NCBI GenBank assembly: GCA_028290595.1
Contig: JAQGJO010000449.1
Span: forward strand, 1-12,957
Reading direction: 5' to 3'
Length of the DNA stretch: 12,957 nt
DNA from: Hyphomicrobiales bacterium
GTDB lineage: Bacteria > Pseudomonadota > Alphaproteobacteria > Rhizobiales > Beijerinckiaceae
How positions within the stretch are numbered: the first letter of the stretch is position 1; each line of letters begins with the position of its first letter. Below are positions 7,162 to 12,957 of the stretch, piece after piece. The notes under the pieces are model-generated. The model saw nothing but the letters and a program-made list of their open reading frames with translations. It ran no database searches and had not been told where the DNA came from. Made by a program: the position numbers and the translations under genes.

Positions 7162-7360
7162 TGCAAGTGGCAGTAAGCCCCCAGAAGCCCTCATCCTGAG
7201 GAGCAACGTTTGCGTTGCGTCTCGAAGGACGGGGGGCGTGTGAGATAATCATGACGAGCGTCGATTTCACTAGCACAAAGGCTGCGGCCTGACGCCCCCG
7301 TCCTTCGAGACGCGCCTTTCGGGCGCTCCTCAGGATGAGGGCTTTTGTGAGCCACCTGCA
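7162..7360. repeat. Large inverted repeat, MITE-like, about 160-199 bp
   Basis: Two long arms face each other. AGCCCTCATCCTGAGGAGC (7186-7204) is perfectly inverted at 7325-7343, and GCGTCTCGAAGGACGGGGG (7217-7235) at 7295-7313. Between these blocks each arm carries its own small hairpin with a different sequence: GCAACG-TTTG-CGTTGC (7203-7218) on the left and GCGCC-TTTCG-GGCGC (7312-7326) on the right, so base pairing is kept while sequence differs. The symmetry may extend to TGCAAGTGGC (7162-7171) against GCCACCTGCA (7351-7360), 9 of 10. The 55 bp or so in the middle are unique and hold no gene. The CCTCATCCTGAGGAGC / CGTCTCGAAGGACG text is a repeat I recall from Bradyrhizobium and Rhodopseudomonas genomes. 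It separates the hydrolase gene from the amidohydrolase cluster and may act as a transcription barrier. Confidence 0.8.
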
Positions 7361-7427
7361 ACTTGTGCATCGGCGTAGCAACGCTGTTTCTCGCATGCTA
7401 GGTTGCCGCACGAACGACAATCAGCCC

Positions 7428-7433
7428 GGGGGA
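7428..7433 (+). promoter_or_regulatory. Ribosome binding site that fixes the amidohydrolase start
   Basis: GGGGGA lies 8 bp before ATG 7442. An upstream in-frame TTG at 7403 would lengthen the protein by 13 residues but has no such site, and the family's beta-strand with the metal His starts right after ATG 7442. The later start is therefore chosen. Confidence 0.7.
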
Positions 7434-7441
7434 AACCGTCC

Positions 7442-8434
7442 ATGCAGGCGATCGATATCTACACGCATATTTTTCCGGATAAATTCTATGCGGAACTGAG
7501 CAAATCGTCGCCGAAACTGGGCAATATCGGCCAGCGCCTGCGCGGCATTCCCCCACTCTTCGATCTCGACGTGCGGTTTCGCGCCATGGACAAGATCGGT
7601 GCCGATTACCAGCAGATCATCTCGCTGCCCAATCCGCCGCTTGAAGATATCGCCACCGCCGATGTGGCACGCCACCTCGCCAGCGTCGCCAACGACGCCA
7701 TGGCCGAGTTGTGCGATCGCCACAAAGACCGCTTCCCGGGCTTTGCTGCCGCCATCTCGATGCTCGATATCGAAACCGCCGTGCAGGAAATCGACCGCGC
7801 GGTTCTTAAACTCGGCGCCAGAGGCGTTCAGATTTACACCAATGTCGCGGGCAAGCCGCTCGACCTGCCGGAGTATGAGCCAATCTTCGCGGCGATGGCG
7901 AAACATGATCTGCCGATCTGGCTGCATCCGGCGCGCACATCGGACATGACCGATTATGCAAGTGAATCAAAGTCGCGCTATGAGATGTGGTGGTGCTTCG
8001 GCTGGCCCTATGAAACATCGGTCGCGATGTCGCGCCTGGTGTTCTGCGGCCTCTATGACCGCTATCCGAAGCTCAACATCATCACCCATCATTGCGGCGG
8101 CATGATCCCCTATTACGATGGCAGAGTCGGTCCCGGCCTCGATGTGCTTGGCGGCCGCACCGCCGACGAGGATTATTCAAAGGTGCTGCCTTCGCTGAAG
8201 CGCCCGCATCTCGAATACTTCCACAATTTCTACGGCGACACCGCCATGTTCGGCGCCAGGACGGGCCTCCTCACCGGTGTGGAATTTTTCGGCCCGGAAC
8301 ACGTGGTGTTTTCGACGGACGCGCCGCTCGGTCCGATCGCCGAAACGATCAAGGCCGTCGAGAGCATTGGCCTTGCCAAGGACGACCTGGCCAAAGTCAT
8401 GTCGGGCAACGCCAAGCGGATATTGAAACTTTAG
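7442..8434 (+). CDS. Amidohydrolase family 2 protein (ACMSD / decarboxylase-like)
   Basis: A 330-residue TIM-barrel protein of the amidohydrolase-2 family, which contains aminocarboxymuconate-semialdehyde decarboxylase and resorcylate-type decarboxylases. The N-terminal strand reads AIDIYTHIFPDKF: the normal HxH metal pair is YxH here (Tyr7, His9). Other expected sites are present: LPIWLHPART with His162, NIITHHCGGMIPYYDGR (212-228) with His216 and His217, and VVFSTDAPLGPI with Asp293, followed by KVMSGNAKRIL, the usual C-terminal helix. Length is normal for the family. It begins the + strand cluster; the dehydrogenase gene starts 20 bp downstream, so the two are likely co-transcribed. I found no convincing promoter between the inverted repeat and the start. 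It probably decarboxylates or hydrolyses a compound brought in by the adjacent ABC importer, but the substrate is unknown. Confidence 0.85.
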   Translation: MQAIDIYTHIFPDKFYAELSKSSPKLGNIGQRLRGIPPLFDLDVRFRAMDKIGADYQQIISLPNPPLEDIATADVARHLASVANDAMAELCDRHKDRFPGFAAAISMLDIETAVQEIDRAVLKLGARGVQIYTNVAGKPLDLPEYEPIFAAMAKHDLPIWLHPARTSDMTDYASESKSRYEMWWCFGWPYETSVAMSRLVFCGLYDRYPKLNIITHHCGGMIPYYDGRVGPGLDVLGGRTADEDYSKVLPSLKRPHLEYFHNFYGDTAMFGARTGLLTGVEFFGPEHVVFSTDAPLGPIAETIKAVESIGLAKDDLAKVMSGNAKRILKL

Positions 8435-8454
8435 TCGGACAGGAACGAACCGTC

Positions 8455-9432
8455 ATGAAGATTTGCATTTACGGCGCAGGCGTCATCGGTGGTATGCTGG
8501 CAGGCTCGTTCGTACGCGCCGGACACGAGGTCAGCGCCATCGCCCGCGGCGCGCATCTCGACGCGATCCGCGCCAAGGGCCTGACCATCACCAATCCGAA
8601 GGAAAGCGTCACCCACAAGATCGCCGCTTCGTCGTCGCCGGGCGACTTCGGTGCGCAGGACGTTGTCATCATCGCCACCAAGACGCCGGCGCTTGAAGAG
8701 GTTGCTGCCTCGATCGCGCCGTTGCTCGGCCCCAAGACCATGGTCGGCTTCGCGGTGAACGGCATCTTCTGGTTCTATGGCGATGGCTTCCAGCCGAACG
8801 GCGCCCGCCTCGACCTCAGCCGGCTTGATCCCCAAGGCATATTACACAAGGCCATCGGCGCCGAGCGATCGCTTGGCGTCGTCTGCTGGTCGGGCGGCGA
8901 AATCCGCGAGCCCGGCGTCATTCATGCGACGCGGCCCGGCGGCAGGATCGCCATCGGCCCGGCGCTGGCGTCGAATGCGGCGCTGTCGCGCAACCTGGTC
9001 GCGGACATGAAGGTCACCGATCTTACCTTCGAAGCAGCCGACGATGTGCGCGTTCCCATGTGGGAGAAATATATCGGCGTCGTCGGTAATTTCGCCATCT
9101 GCGCGTTGACCGGCGGAACGATCGGCCAAGTGCATGGCGATAAAGGCACGCAGGACGTTCTGCTTGCCGTTCAGTCGGAAGCCGATGCAATTGCGCGCGC
9201 CCACGGTTTCAACAACACCGGCTTCAACATCGAGAAGTCGCGGATGAGTCCCACCGTCTCGCCGCACAAGCCATCGATGCTGCAGGATCTCGAACGTGGC
9301 CGCAGGATGGAGATCGAAAGCTCCTATCTCATCCTGCAAGACCTTGCGCGCCAGGCCGAAATCAAAACACCGGCGCTCGACATGGTGGTGCCGCTGCTGG
9401 TGGCGCGGGCGCGCAATGCCGGCAGCTACTGA
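8455..9432 (+). CDS. Ketopantoate reductase-like NAD(P)-dependent dehydrogenase (PanE/ApbA family)
   Basis: A 325-residue protein from ATG 8455, with AGGAA 9 bp upstream (8441-8445). The frame is open far upstream, but only because it runs inside the amidohydrolase gene in another frame. The nucleotide-binding motif GAGVIGG is at 7-13 in MKICIYGAGVIGG. VVIIATKTPAL carries Lys76, FAVNG has Asn102, WEKY has Lys205 (matching the catalytic Lys of E. coli PanE), and SMLQDLERGRRMEIE has Ser274 and Glu286 at the same spacing as E. coli Ser244 and Glu256. However, the two Asn that follow the Lys in PanE are Val209 and Phe213 here, and about 20 extra residues lie after Asn102 (IFWFYGDGFQ...). A 2-keto acid other than ketopantoate is therefore likely. 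It is coupled to the amidohydrolase and precedes the importer genes. Confidence 0.83.
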   Translation: MKICIYGAGVIGGMLAGSFVRAGHEVSAIARGAHLDAIRAKGLTITNPKESVTHKIAASSSPGDFGAQDVVIIATKTPALEEVAASIAPLLGPKTMVGFAVNGIFWFYGDGFQPNGARLDLSRLDPQGILHKAIGAERSLGVVCWSGGEIREPGVIHATRPGGRIAIGPALASNAALSRNLVADMKVTDLTFEAADDVRVPMWEKYIGVVGNFAICALTGGTIGQVHGDKGTQDVLLAVQSEADAIARAHGFNNTGFNIEKSRMSPTVSPHKPSMLQDLERGRRMEIESSYLILQDLARQAEIKTPALDMVVPLLVARARNAGSY

Positions 9433-9448
9433 TAAAGTTTAATATCAG
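9429..9448. promoter_or_regulatory. Inverted repeat, possible operator before the importer promoter
   Basis: CTGATA (9429-9434) and TATCAG (9443-9448) form a perfect 6 bp dyad around an 8 bp AT-rich spacer. It overlaps the stop codon of the dehydrogenase gene and ends 5 bp before the -35 box of the candidate importer promoter. Placement suits a regulator site; which regulator cannot be said. Confidence 0.35.
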
Positions 9449-9453
9449 GGAGA

Positions 9454-9483
9454 TTGACATTCGAGAGCGCACATTCCTATCTT
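9454..9483 (+). promoter_or_regulatory. Candidate sigma-70 promoter of the ABC importer operon
   Basis: A perfect TTGACA (9454-9459) is followed after 18 bp by TATCTT (9478-9483), which agrees with TATAAT at four of six positions. It sits in the 85 bp gap between the dehydrogenase and the binding-protein gene and would give a 5' leader of roughly 25-30 bases. It suggests the importer can be transcribed separately from the two enzyme genes. Confidence 0.5.
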
Positions 9484-9505
9484 CCAACCGCTTTTTGCGT
9501 TTCCT

Positions 9506-9513
9506 GGGAGGGA
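9506..9513 (+). promoter_or_regulatory. Strong ribosome binding site of the binding-protein gene
   Basis: GGGAGGGA lies 4 bp from ATG 9518 at its end, with its AGG core at about 6 bp. It is the strongest Shine-Dalgarno match in the window, in line with binding proteins being made in excess over their membrane partners. Confidence 0.6.
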
Positions 9514-9517
9514 AGTC

Positions 9518-10732
9518 ATGCGCGTTTCCGGCATTGCGGCATCAGCACTTGCGCTGATGCTTGCTTCAACCTGCGCTCAGGCGCAGATCGCCAACGGTTC
9601 GATCAAGATCGGCGTGCTGACCGATCTCTCCGGCGGCTATGAACAAAATTCGGGCAACGGCTCCGTCGAAGCCGCGAAAATGGCCGCGGAGGACTTCGGC
9701 GGCAAGATCAACGGCGTCCCGATTACGATTCTCGCCGGCGACCATCAGAACAAGCCCGATGTCGGCGTCTCGCTCGCCAATCGCTGGTTCGATGTCGACA
9801 AGGTGGATGTGATCACCGATCTGGTGAATTCCGCCGTCGGCTTCGGCGTTCTCGATGTCGCCAAGTCGAAGAACCGCATGGTGCTGCTGACCAGCGCCGG
9901 CTCCGCCGATTTCACCGGCAAGGCCTGCGATCCGGACCATTCGGTCCACTGGGTTTACGACACCTATCAGATCGGCCGGACCATCGGCCAGGCCGTCCCG
10001 CAGCTCGGCAAAAGCTGGTTTTTCATTACCGCGGACTATGCCTTCGGACTGGGGCTTGAACAGGCCGTGATCGCCGCGATCAAGCCGTTCGGCGCGACGG
10101 TGGCGGGCTCCGTCAGGGCGCCTCTGGGAACCACGGATTTCTCTTCTTTCGTTCTGCAGGCGCAGGCCTCCAAGGCCGAGGTCGTCGCGCTCAACAACGG
10201 CGGCGACGACGGCATCAATTCGGTCAAGGCGGCGCGCGAATTCGGGCTCATCGCCGGCGGCCAGAAGATCGCGGCGCTCGGCCTCGACTCGCTGCCGGCC
10301 ATCAAGAGTACCAGCCTCGAAGTGGCGCAGGGCAGCATGTTCACGACAACCTGGCATCCGGGCATCAGCCCGGAAGCCGAGGCTTTCATGAAGCGTTTCA
10401 TCGAGCGCCGGAAGACCGCTCCCTCAACCTTCCAGGTTGGCACCTATTCGGCCGTATTGAATTATCTCAAGGCCGTGCAGGCGACGAATTCGACCGACCC
10501 CAAGACCGTGATCGCGAAAATGCGCGCCACGCCGGTCAAGGACGCGTTCACTAATCACGGCGTGCTGCGCGAAGACGGCCGCATGGTGCACGACGTGTTC
10601 CTCGTCCAGGTCAAGACGCCGGCCGAATCCAAAAGCGAATGGGACCTGATCAAGGTGGTGCGCGAGATGAAGGGTGAGGATGTGTTCCGCCCGTTGTCGG
10701 ACAATGCCTGCCCGGCGCTGGCCAAGAAGTAG
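9518..10732 (+). CDS. ABC transporter periplasmic substrate-binding protein, branched-chain amino acid type
   Basis: A 404-residue protein. It starts with a Sec signal peptide: MRVSG, a hydrophobic stretch IAASALALMLAST and a likely cut after the AQA at 20-22. The mature part opens with SIKIGVLTDLSGGYEQNSGNGSVEAAKMAAED, the hallmark of type I binding proteins of the Leu/Ile/Val (Peripla_BP_6) family. Further typical segments are INGVPITILAGDHQNKPDVG, NRMVLLTSAGSADFTGK, WFFITADYAFGLGLEQ, GTTDFSSFVLQAQASKAEVVALNNGGDD and a C-terminal part with HGVLREDGRM. Proteins of this type in related bacteria take up aromatic acids and other carboxylates as well as amino acids, so the substrate is open; neighbouring catabolic-type enzymes favour a non-amino-acid ligand. 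It is followed by a hairpin and then livG, livF and livH-like genes. Confidence 0.92.
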   Translation: MRVSGIAASALALMLASTCAQAQIANGSIKIGVLTDLSGGYEQNSGNGSVEAAKMAAEDFGGKINGVPITILAGDHQNKPDVGVSLANRWFDVDKVDVITDLVNSAVGFGVLDVAKSKNRMVLLTSAGSADFTGKACDPDHSVHWVYDTYQIGRTIGQAVPQLGKSWFFITADYAFGLGLEQAVIAAIKPFGATVAGSVRAPLGTTDFSSFVLQAQASKAEVVALNNGGDDGINSVKAAREFGLIAGGQKIAALGLDSLPAIKSTSLEVAQGSMFTTTWHPGISPEAEAFMKRFIERRKTAPSTFQVGTYSAVLNYLKAVQATNSTDPKTVIAKMRATPVKDAFTNHGVLREDGRMVHDVFLVQVKTPAESKSEWDLIKVVREMKGEDVFRPLSDNACPALAKK

Positions 10733-10738
10733 CAGACC

Positions 10739-10776
10739 CGCCGCTGCGTGCGAACTTTTGCCTCCACGCGGCGGCG
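10739..10776 (+). other. Intercistronic hairpin after the binding-protein gene
   Basis: CGCCGCTGCGTG (10739-10750) pairs with CACGCGGCGGCG (10765-10776) over 12 bp, with one U.G wobble and a 14-base loop. It begins 6 bp after the binding-protein stop codon. No U-run follows (the next bases are AGCACTGAAA), so it is not an intrinsic terminator. Hairpins in this place are known in other binding-protein operons to protect the upstream mRNA from 3' decay. Confidence 0.55.
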
Positions 10777-10828
10777 AGCACTGAAATCTCCAACTGGCGC
10801 GAACTTGGTGACGACCTCGGACCGAAAC

Positions 10829-11593
10829 ATGTCTAGTGCTGACGAACCCATGCTGCGGCTGGAGAATGTGTCGAAATCATTCTTCGGCTTTCTGGCCGTG
10901 CGTGATTTCTCGCTCGATGTGCGCAAGGGGTCCATCCACGCATTGATCGGCCCGAACGGCGCCGGCAAGACGACGATTTTCAACCTGGCGACGAAGACCC
11001 TGCCGCCGAGCCAAGGCCGCATCTTCTTCAAGGGCACGGATATTACCAACAAGAGCGCCAGCGAAGTGGCGCGCCTCGGCATGGTCCGTTCCTTCCAGAT
11101 CTCGGCAGTCTTTGCCAGCCTGACGGCGCTGGAAAACGTCAAGATCGCGCTGCAGCGCTTTCGCCCGGATGGTTTCGCCTTCTGGAAATCATCCAGGGTG
11201 CTGCATGAGCTGGATGACCGCGCCATGGCCTTGCTGTGCGATGTCGGCATCGAGAGCTATGCGCATACGCGCGCCTCGGAATTGCCCTATGGCCGCCGCC
11301 GAGCACTGGAGATCGCGACGACCCTGGCGCTGGAACCGGAATTGCTGATGCTCGACGAGCCGACCGCCGGCATGGGGCATGAAGATGTCGGCCGCATCTC
11401 CGACCTCATCCGCACCGTGGCGCGCGACCGCACGGTGCTGATGGTCGAACACAATCTGTCGATCGTTGCCAATCTGTCGGACCAGATCACCGTTCTGGCG
11501 CGCGGCGAGCGGCTGGCGGAAGGCACGTATGACGTTGTCTCCCGCGATCCCGCCGTTATCGAAGCCTATGTGGGAAGCGAACAGCATGACTGA
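10829..11593 (+). CDS. ABC transporter ATP-binding protein, LivG-like
   Basis: A 254-residue cytoplasmic ATPase from ATG 10829. Walker A is GPNGAGKTT (41-49), the signature region is ELPYGRRRALEIA (151-163; LPYG in place of LSGG, as is usual in LivG proteins), Walker B is LLMLDEPTAGM (172-182) and the H-loop is MVEHN with His208. The SFQISAVFASLTALENV segment (88-104) is the LivG-type Q-loop region. The frame is open back to a GTG at 10748, but that start lies inside the intercistronic hairpin and adds 27 residues with no family match; ATG 10829 or ATG 10850 (MLRLENV) is more likely. None has a strong ribosome site, which may lower expression relative to the binding protein. It overlaps the livF-like gene by 8 bp. 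Confidence 0.92.
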   Translation: MSSADEPMLRLENVSKSFFGFLAVRDFSLDVRKGSIHALIGPNGAGKTTIFNLATKTLPPSQGRIFFKGTDITNKSASEVARLGMVRSFQISAVFASLTALENVKIALQRFRPDGFAFWKSSRVLHELDDRAMALLCDVGIESYAHTRASELPYGRRRALEIATTLALEPELLMLDEPTAGMGHEDVGRISDLIRTVARDRTVLMVEHNLSIVANLSDQITVLARGERLAEGTYDVVSRDPAVIEAYVGSEQHD

Positions 11594-12293
11594 TGCTCCG
11601 GTTCTCGCAGTCGAGAACGTCGCCGGCCATTATGCCGATTCGCATATCCTGCACGGCGTCTCGATGCATGTCTCGCCCGGCGAAGTCGTCACCATCGTCG
11701 GCCGCAACGGCGCCGGCAAGACCACCCTGCTGCGCGCAATCATGGGCATTCTGACAAAGCGCTCCGGGTCCATCAAAGTCTTCGACAAAGAGACGATTGC
11801 ATTTCCGCCGGAGCGGATTGCAAGACTCGGCGTCGGCTATGTGCCGGAAGAGCGCGGCATCTACGCCACTTTGGACGTGACGGAGAATCTCATGCTGCCG
11901 CCGAAAGTCGCTGAAGGCGGCATGAGCGTCGAGCAGATTTACCAGCTCTTCCCGAATTTACGCGAGCGGCGCAAGAGCCCGGGCACCAGGCTTTCAGGCG
12001 GCGAACAGCAGATGCTGGCGATCGCCCGCGTGCTGCGCACCGGCGCCAAACTGCTGCTGCTCGACGAGCCGACGGAAGGGCTGGCACCGGTCATCGTGCA
12101 ACAGATAGGCGCGACGATCGAACTGATGAAGAAGCAGGGTCTCACTCTGGTTCTCGTCGAACAGAACTTCCGCTTCGCCGCGCGGCTGGCCGACCGTCAC
12201 TACGTGATGGAGAACGGACGCATCGTCGACGCCATCGAACGATCGCAGGTCACCGCCCGCATGGATGCCATCAAATCCTATCTCGGGATCTAG
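11586..12293 (+). CDS. ABC transporter ATP-binding protein, LivF-like
   Basis: A 235-residue ATPase whose ATG 11586 overlaps the end of the LivG-like gene by 8 bases (ATGACTGA), a sign of translational coupling. Walker A is GRNGAGKTT (39-47), the Q-loop segment is GYVPEERGIYATLDVTENL (84-102), the signature is RLSGGEQQMLAIAR (135-148) and Walker B is LLLLDEPTEGLAP (157-168). The H-loop reads VEQN, with Gln193 in place of His; this is the normal LivF form, so it is no defect. The pair of LivG and LivF-like subunits forms the heterodimeric motor of the importer. The length matches LivF. Confidence 0.93.
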   Translation: MTDAPVLAVENVAGHYADSHILHGVSMHVSPGEVVTIVGRNGAGKTTLLRAIMGILTKRSGSIKVFDKETIAFPPERIARLGVGYVPEERGIYATLDVTENLMLPPKVAEGGMSVEQIYQLFPNLRERRKSPGTRLSGGEQQMLAIARVLRTGAKLLLLDEPTEGLAPVIVQQIGATIELMKKQGLTLVLVEQNFRFAARLADRHYVMENGRIVDAIERSQVTARMDAIKSYLGI

Positions 12294-12297
12294 GAGA
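12292..12297 (+). promoter_or_regulatory. Ribosome binding site favouring the GTG start of the permease
   Basis: AGGAGA overlaps the LivF-like stop codon and lies 8 bp before GTG 12306, but 14 bp before the in-frame ATG 12312. The spacing favours the GTG start. Confidence 0.6.
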
Positions 12298-12305
12298 ACG
12301 TACAC

Positions 12306-12957
12306 GTGTCGATGCAGGCGCTGTTTGGTCAATTGCTGGTCGGCCTGATCAATGGCTCGTTTTACGCCATGCTGAGTCTCGGGCTTGCCATCATTTTCGG
12401 CCTGCTCGGCATTACCAATATCGCCCAGGGCGCATTCTACATGCTCGGCGGCTTCACCACCTGGATGCTGTTTCGCTGGGCCGGCATCGGCTATTTCTGG
12501 GCCCTGCTGCTGGTGCCGATCATCGTCGGCCTCGTCGGCGCCGCGATCGAAAAAACGCTGTTGCGACGGGTCTACAGTCTCGACCATATGTACGGCCTGC
12601 TGCTGACGTTCGGTATCATGATGTTCATCCAGGGGATGTTCGTCTATTTCTTCGCCACCGCGGGGCGGCCCTATGCGGTGCCGCCGGAATTGAGCGGAGC
12701 CTATAATCTCGGCTTCATGTTCCTGCCGAAATATCGCGGCTGGGTGGTGCTTGCCTCCATCGTTTTCTGTTTCACGACATGGTTCGCCATCGAGAAGACG
12801 TCGCTCGGGCGCACCCTGCGCGCGGCGACGGAGAACCCGACCCTGACCCGCGCCTTCGGCGTCAATGTGCCCGGCCTCATGACAGTCGGTTTCGGCATCG
12901 GCGTGGCGCTCGCGGGCGCTGCCGGCGTTCTCGCCGCACCGATCTATCCGGTAAGCC
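12306..12957 (+). CDS. ABC transporter permease, LivH-like (3' end outside window)
   Basis: The first 217 residues are visible from GTG 12306; ATG 12312 is the alternative. The protein is strongly hydrophobic, with likely membrane segments near 8-33, 43-58, 63-82, 97-117, 145-162 and 190-212. LINGSFYAMLSLGLAIIFGL (14-33), GITNIAQGAFYMLGGF (35-50) and the cytoplasmic coupling stretch TLRAATENPTLTRAFGVNV (170-188) are clear LivH hallmarks. LivH pairs with LivM to form the inner-membrane channel; a livM-like gene should follow outside the window. It lies 12 bp after the LivF-like stop, in the same operon. Confidence 0.92.
   Translation, partial: MSMQALFGQLLVGLINGSFYAMLSLGLAIIFGLLGITNIAQGAFYMLGGFTTWMLFRWAGIGYFWALLLVPIIVGLVGAAIEKTLLRRVYSLDHMYGLLLTFGIMMFIQGMFVYFFATAGRPYAVPPELSGAYNLGFMFLPKYRGWVVLASIVFCFTTWFAIEKTSLGRTLRAATENPTLTRAFGVNVPGLMTVGFGIGVALAGAAGVLAAPIYPVS

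Noticed and set aside
8092..8454. N-terminal extension of the dehydrogenase by 121 residues
   Set aside because: It is a shadow inside the amidohydrolase gene; ATG 8455 has a good ribosome site and begins exactly at the Rossmann strand.
11775..11790. Gln in place of the H-loop His in the LivF-like ATPase (Gln193, near 12162) as a possible defect
   Set aside because: VEQN is the usual LivF form, so it is not a lesion.

Overview
The window looks like a chromosomal piece of an alphaproteobacterium of the order Hyphomicrobiales, most likely near Bradyrhizobium, Rhodopseudomonas or Pseudolabrys. The basis is high GC content, the style of the proteins (Kup, a DUF1839 protein, LivGFH-type ABC transporters) and two palindromic intergenic repeats of a kind I recall from those genomes. 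This is recognition by eye; no database was searched. I see no tRNA, rRNA, CRISPR array, transposase or integrase.

Layout. (1) Bases 1-170 hold the last 55 codons of a Kup-type potassium uptake protein on the + strand. (2) Bases 171-356 are a convergent intergenic gap almost filled by a 148 bp palindromic repeat. (3) A tight three-gene operon on the - strand runs from 5049 down to 357: an acyl-CoA dehydrogenase-fold flavoprotein, a DUF1839 protein and a beta-mannosidase-like GH2 glycosidase, with gaps of 20 and 14 bp. (4) A 300 bp divergent promoter region, 5050-5349. (5) A 598-residue protein on the + strand (5350-7146) made of two alpha/beta-hydrolase domains. (6) A second large inverted repeat, about 7162-7360. 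(7) A + strand cluster from 7442 to the end: a metal-dependent amidohydrolase/decarboxylase-type protein, a ketopantoate-reductase-like NAD(P) dehydrogenase, then a branched-chain-amino-acid-type ABC importer (binding protein, LivG-like ATPase, LivF-like ATPase, LivH-like permease cut by the window end).

How the genes may work together. The importer set is a conventional HAAT-family uptake system. The two enzymes before it probably act on the imported compound, perhaps an aromatic or hydroxy/keto acid; the exact substrate cannot be read from the sequence. The more interesting part is the 357-7146 module. From memory, ACAD + DUF1839 + GH2 genes accompany amino acid:[carrier protein] ligases in Bradyrhizobium and relatives, but no ligase or carrier protein is present in this window. 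DUF1839 shows a Cys/His pattern resembling BtrH-type papain-fold acyltransferases, the ACAD lacks the usual catalytic Glu, and the tandem hydrolase has no canonical Ser nucleophile. Together they suggest an undescribed pathway that builds or trims an aminoacylated or acylated sugar-like metabolite. This is a hypothesis.
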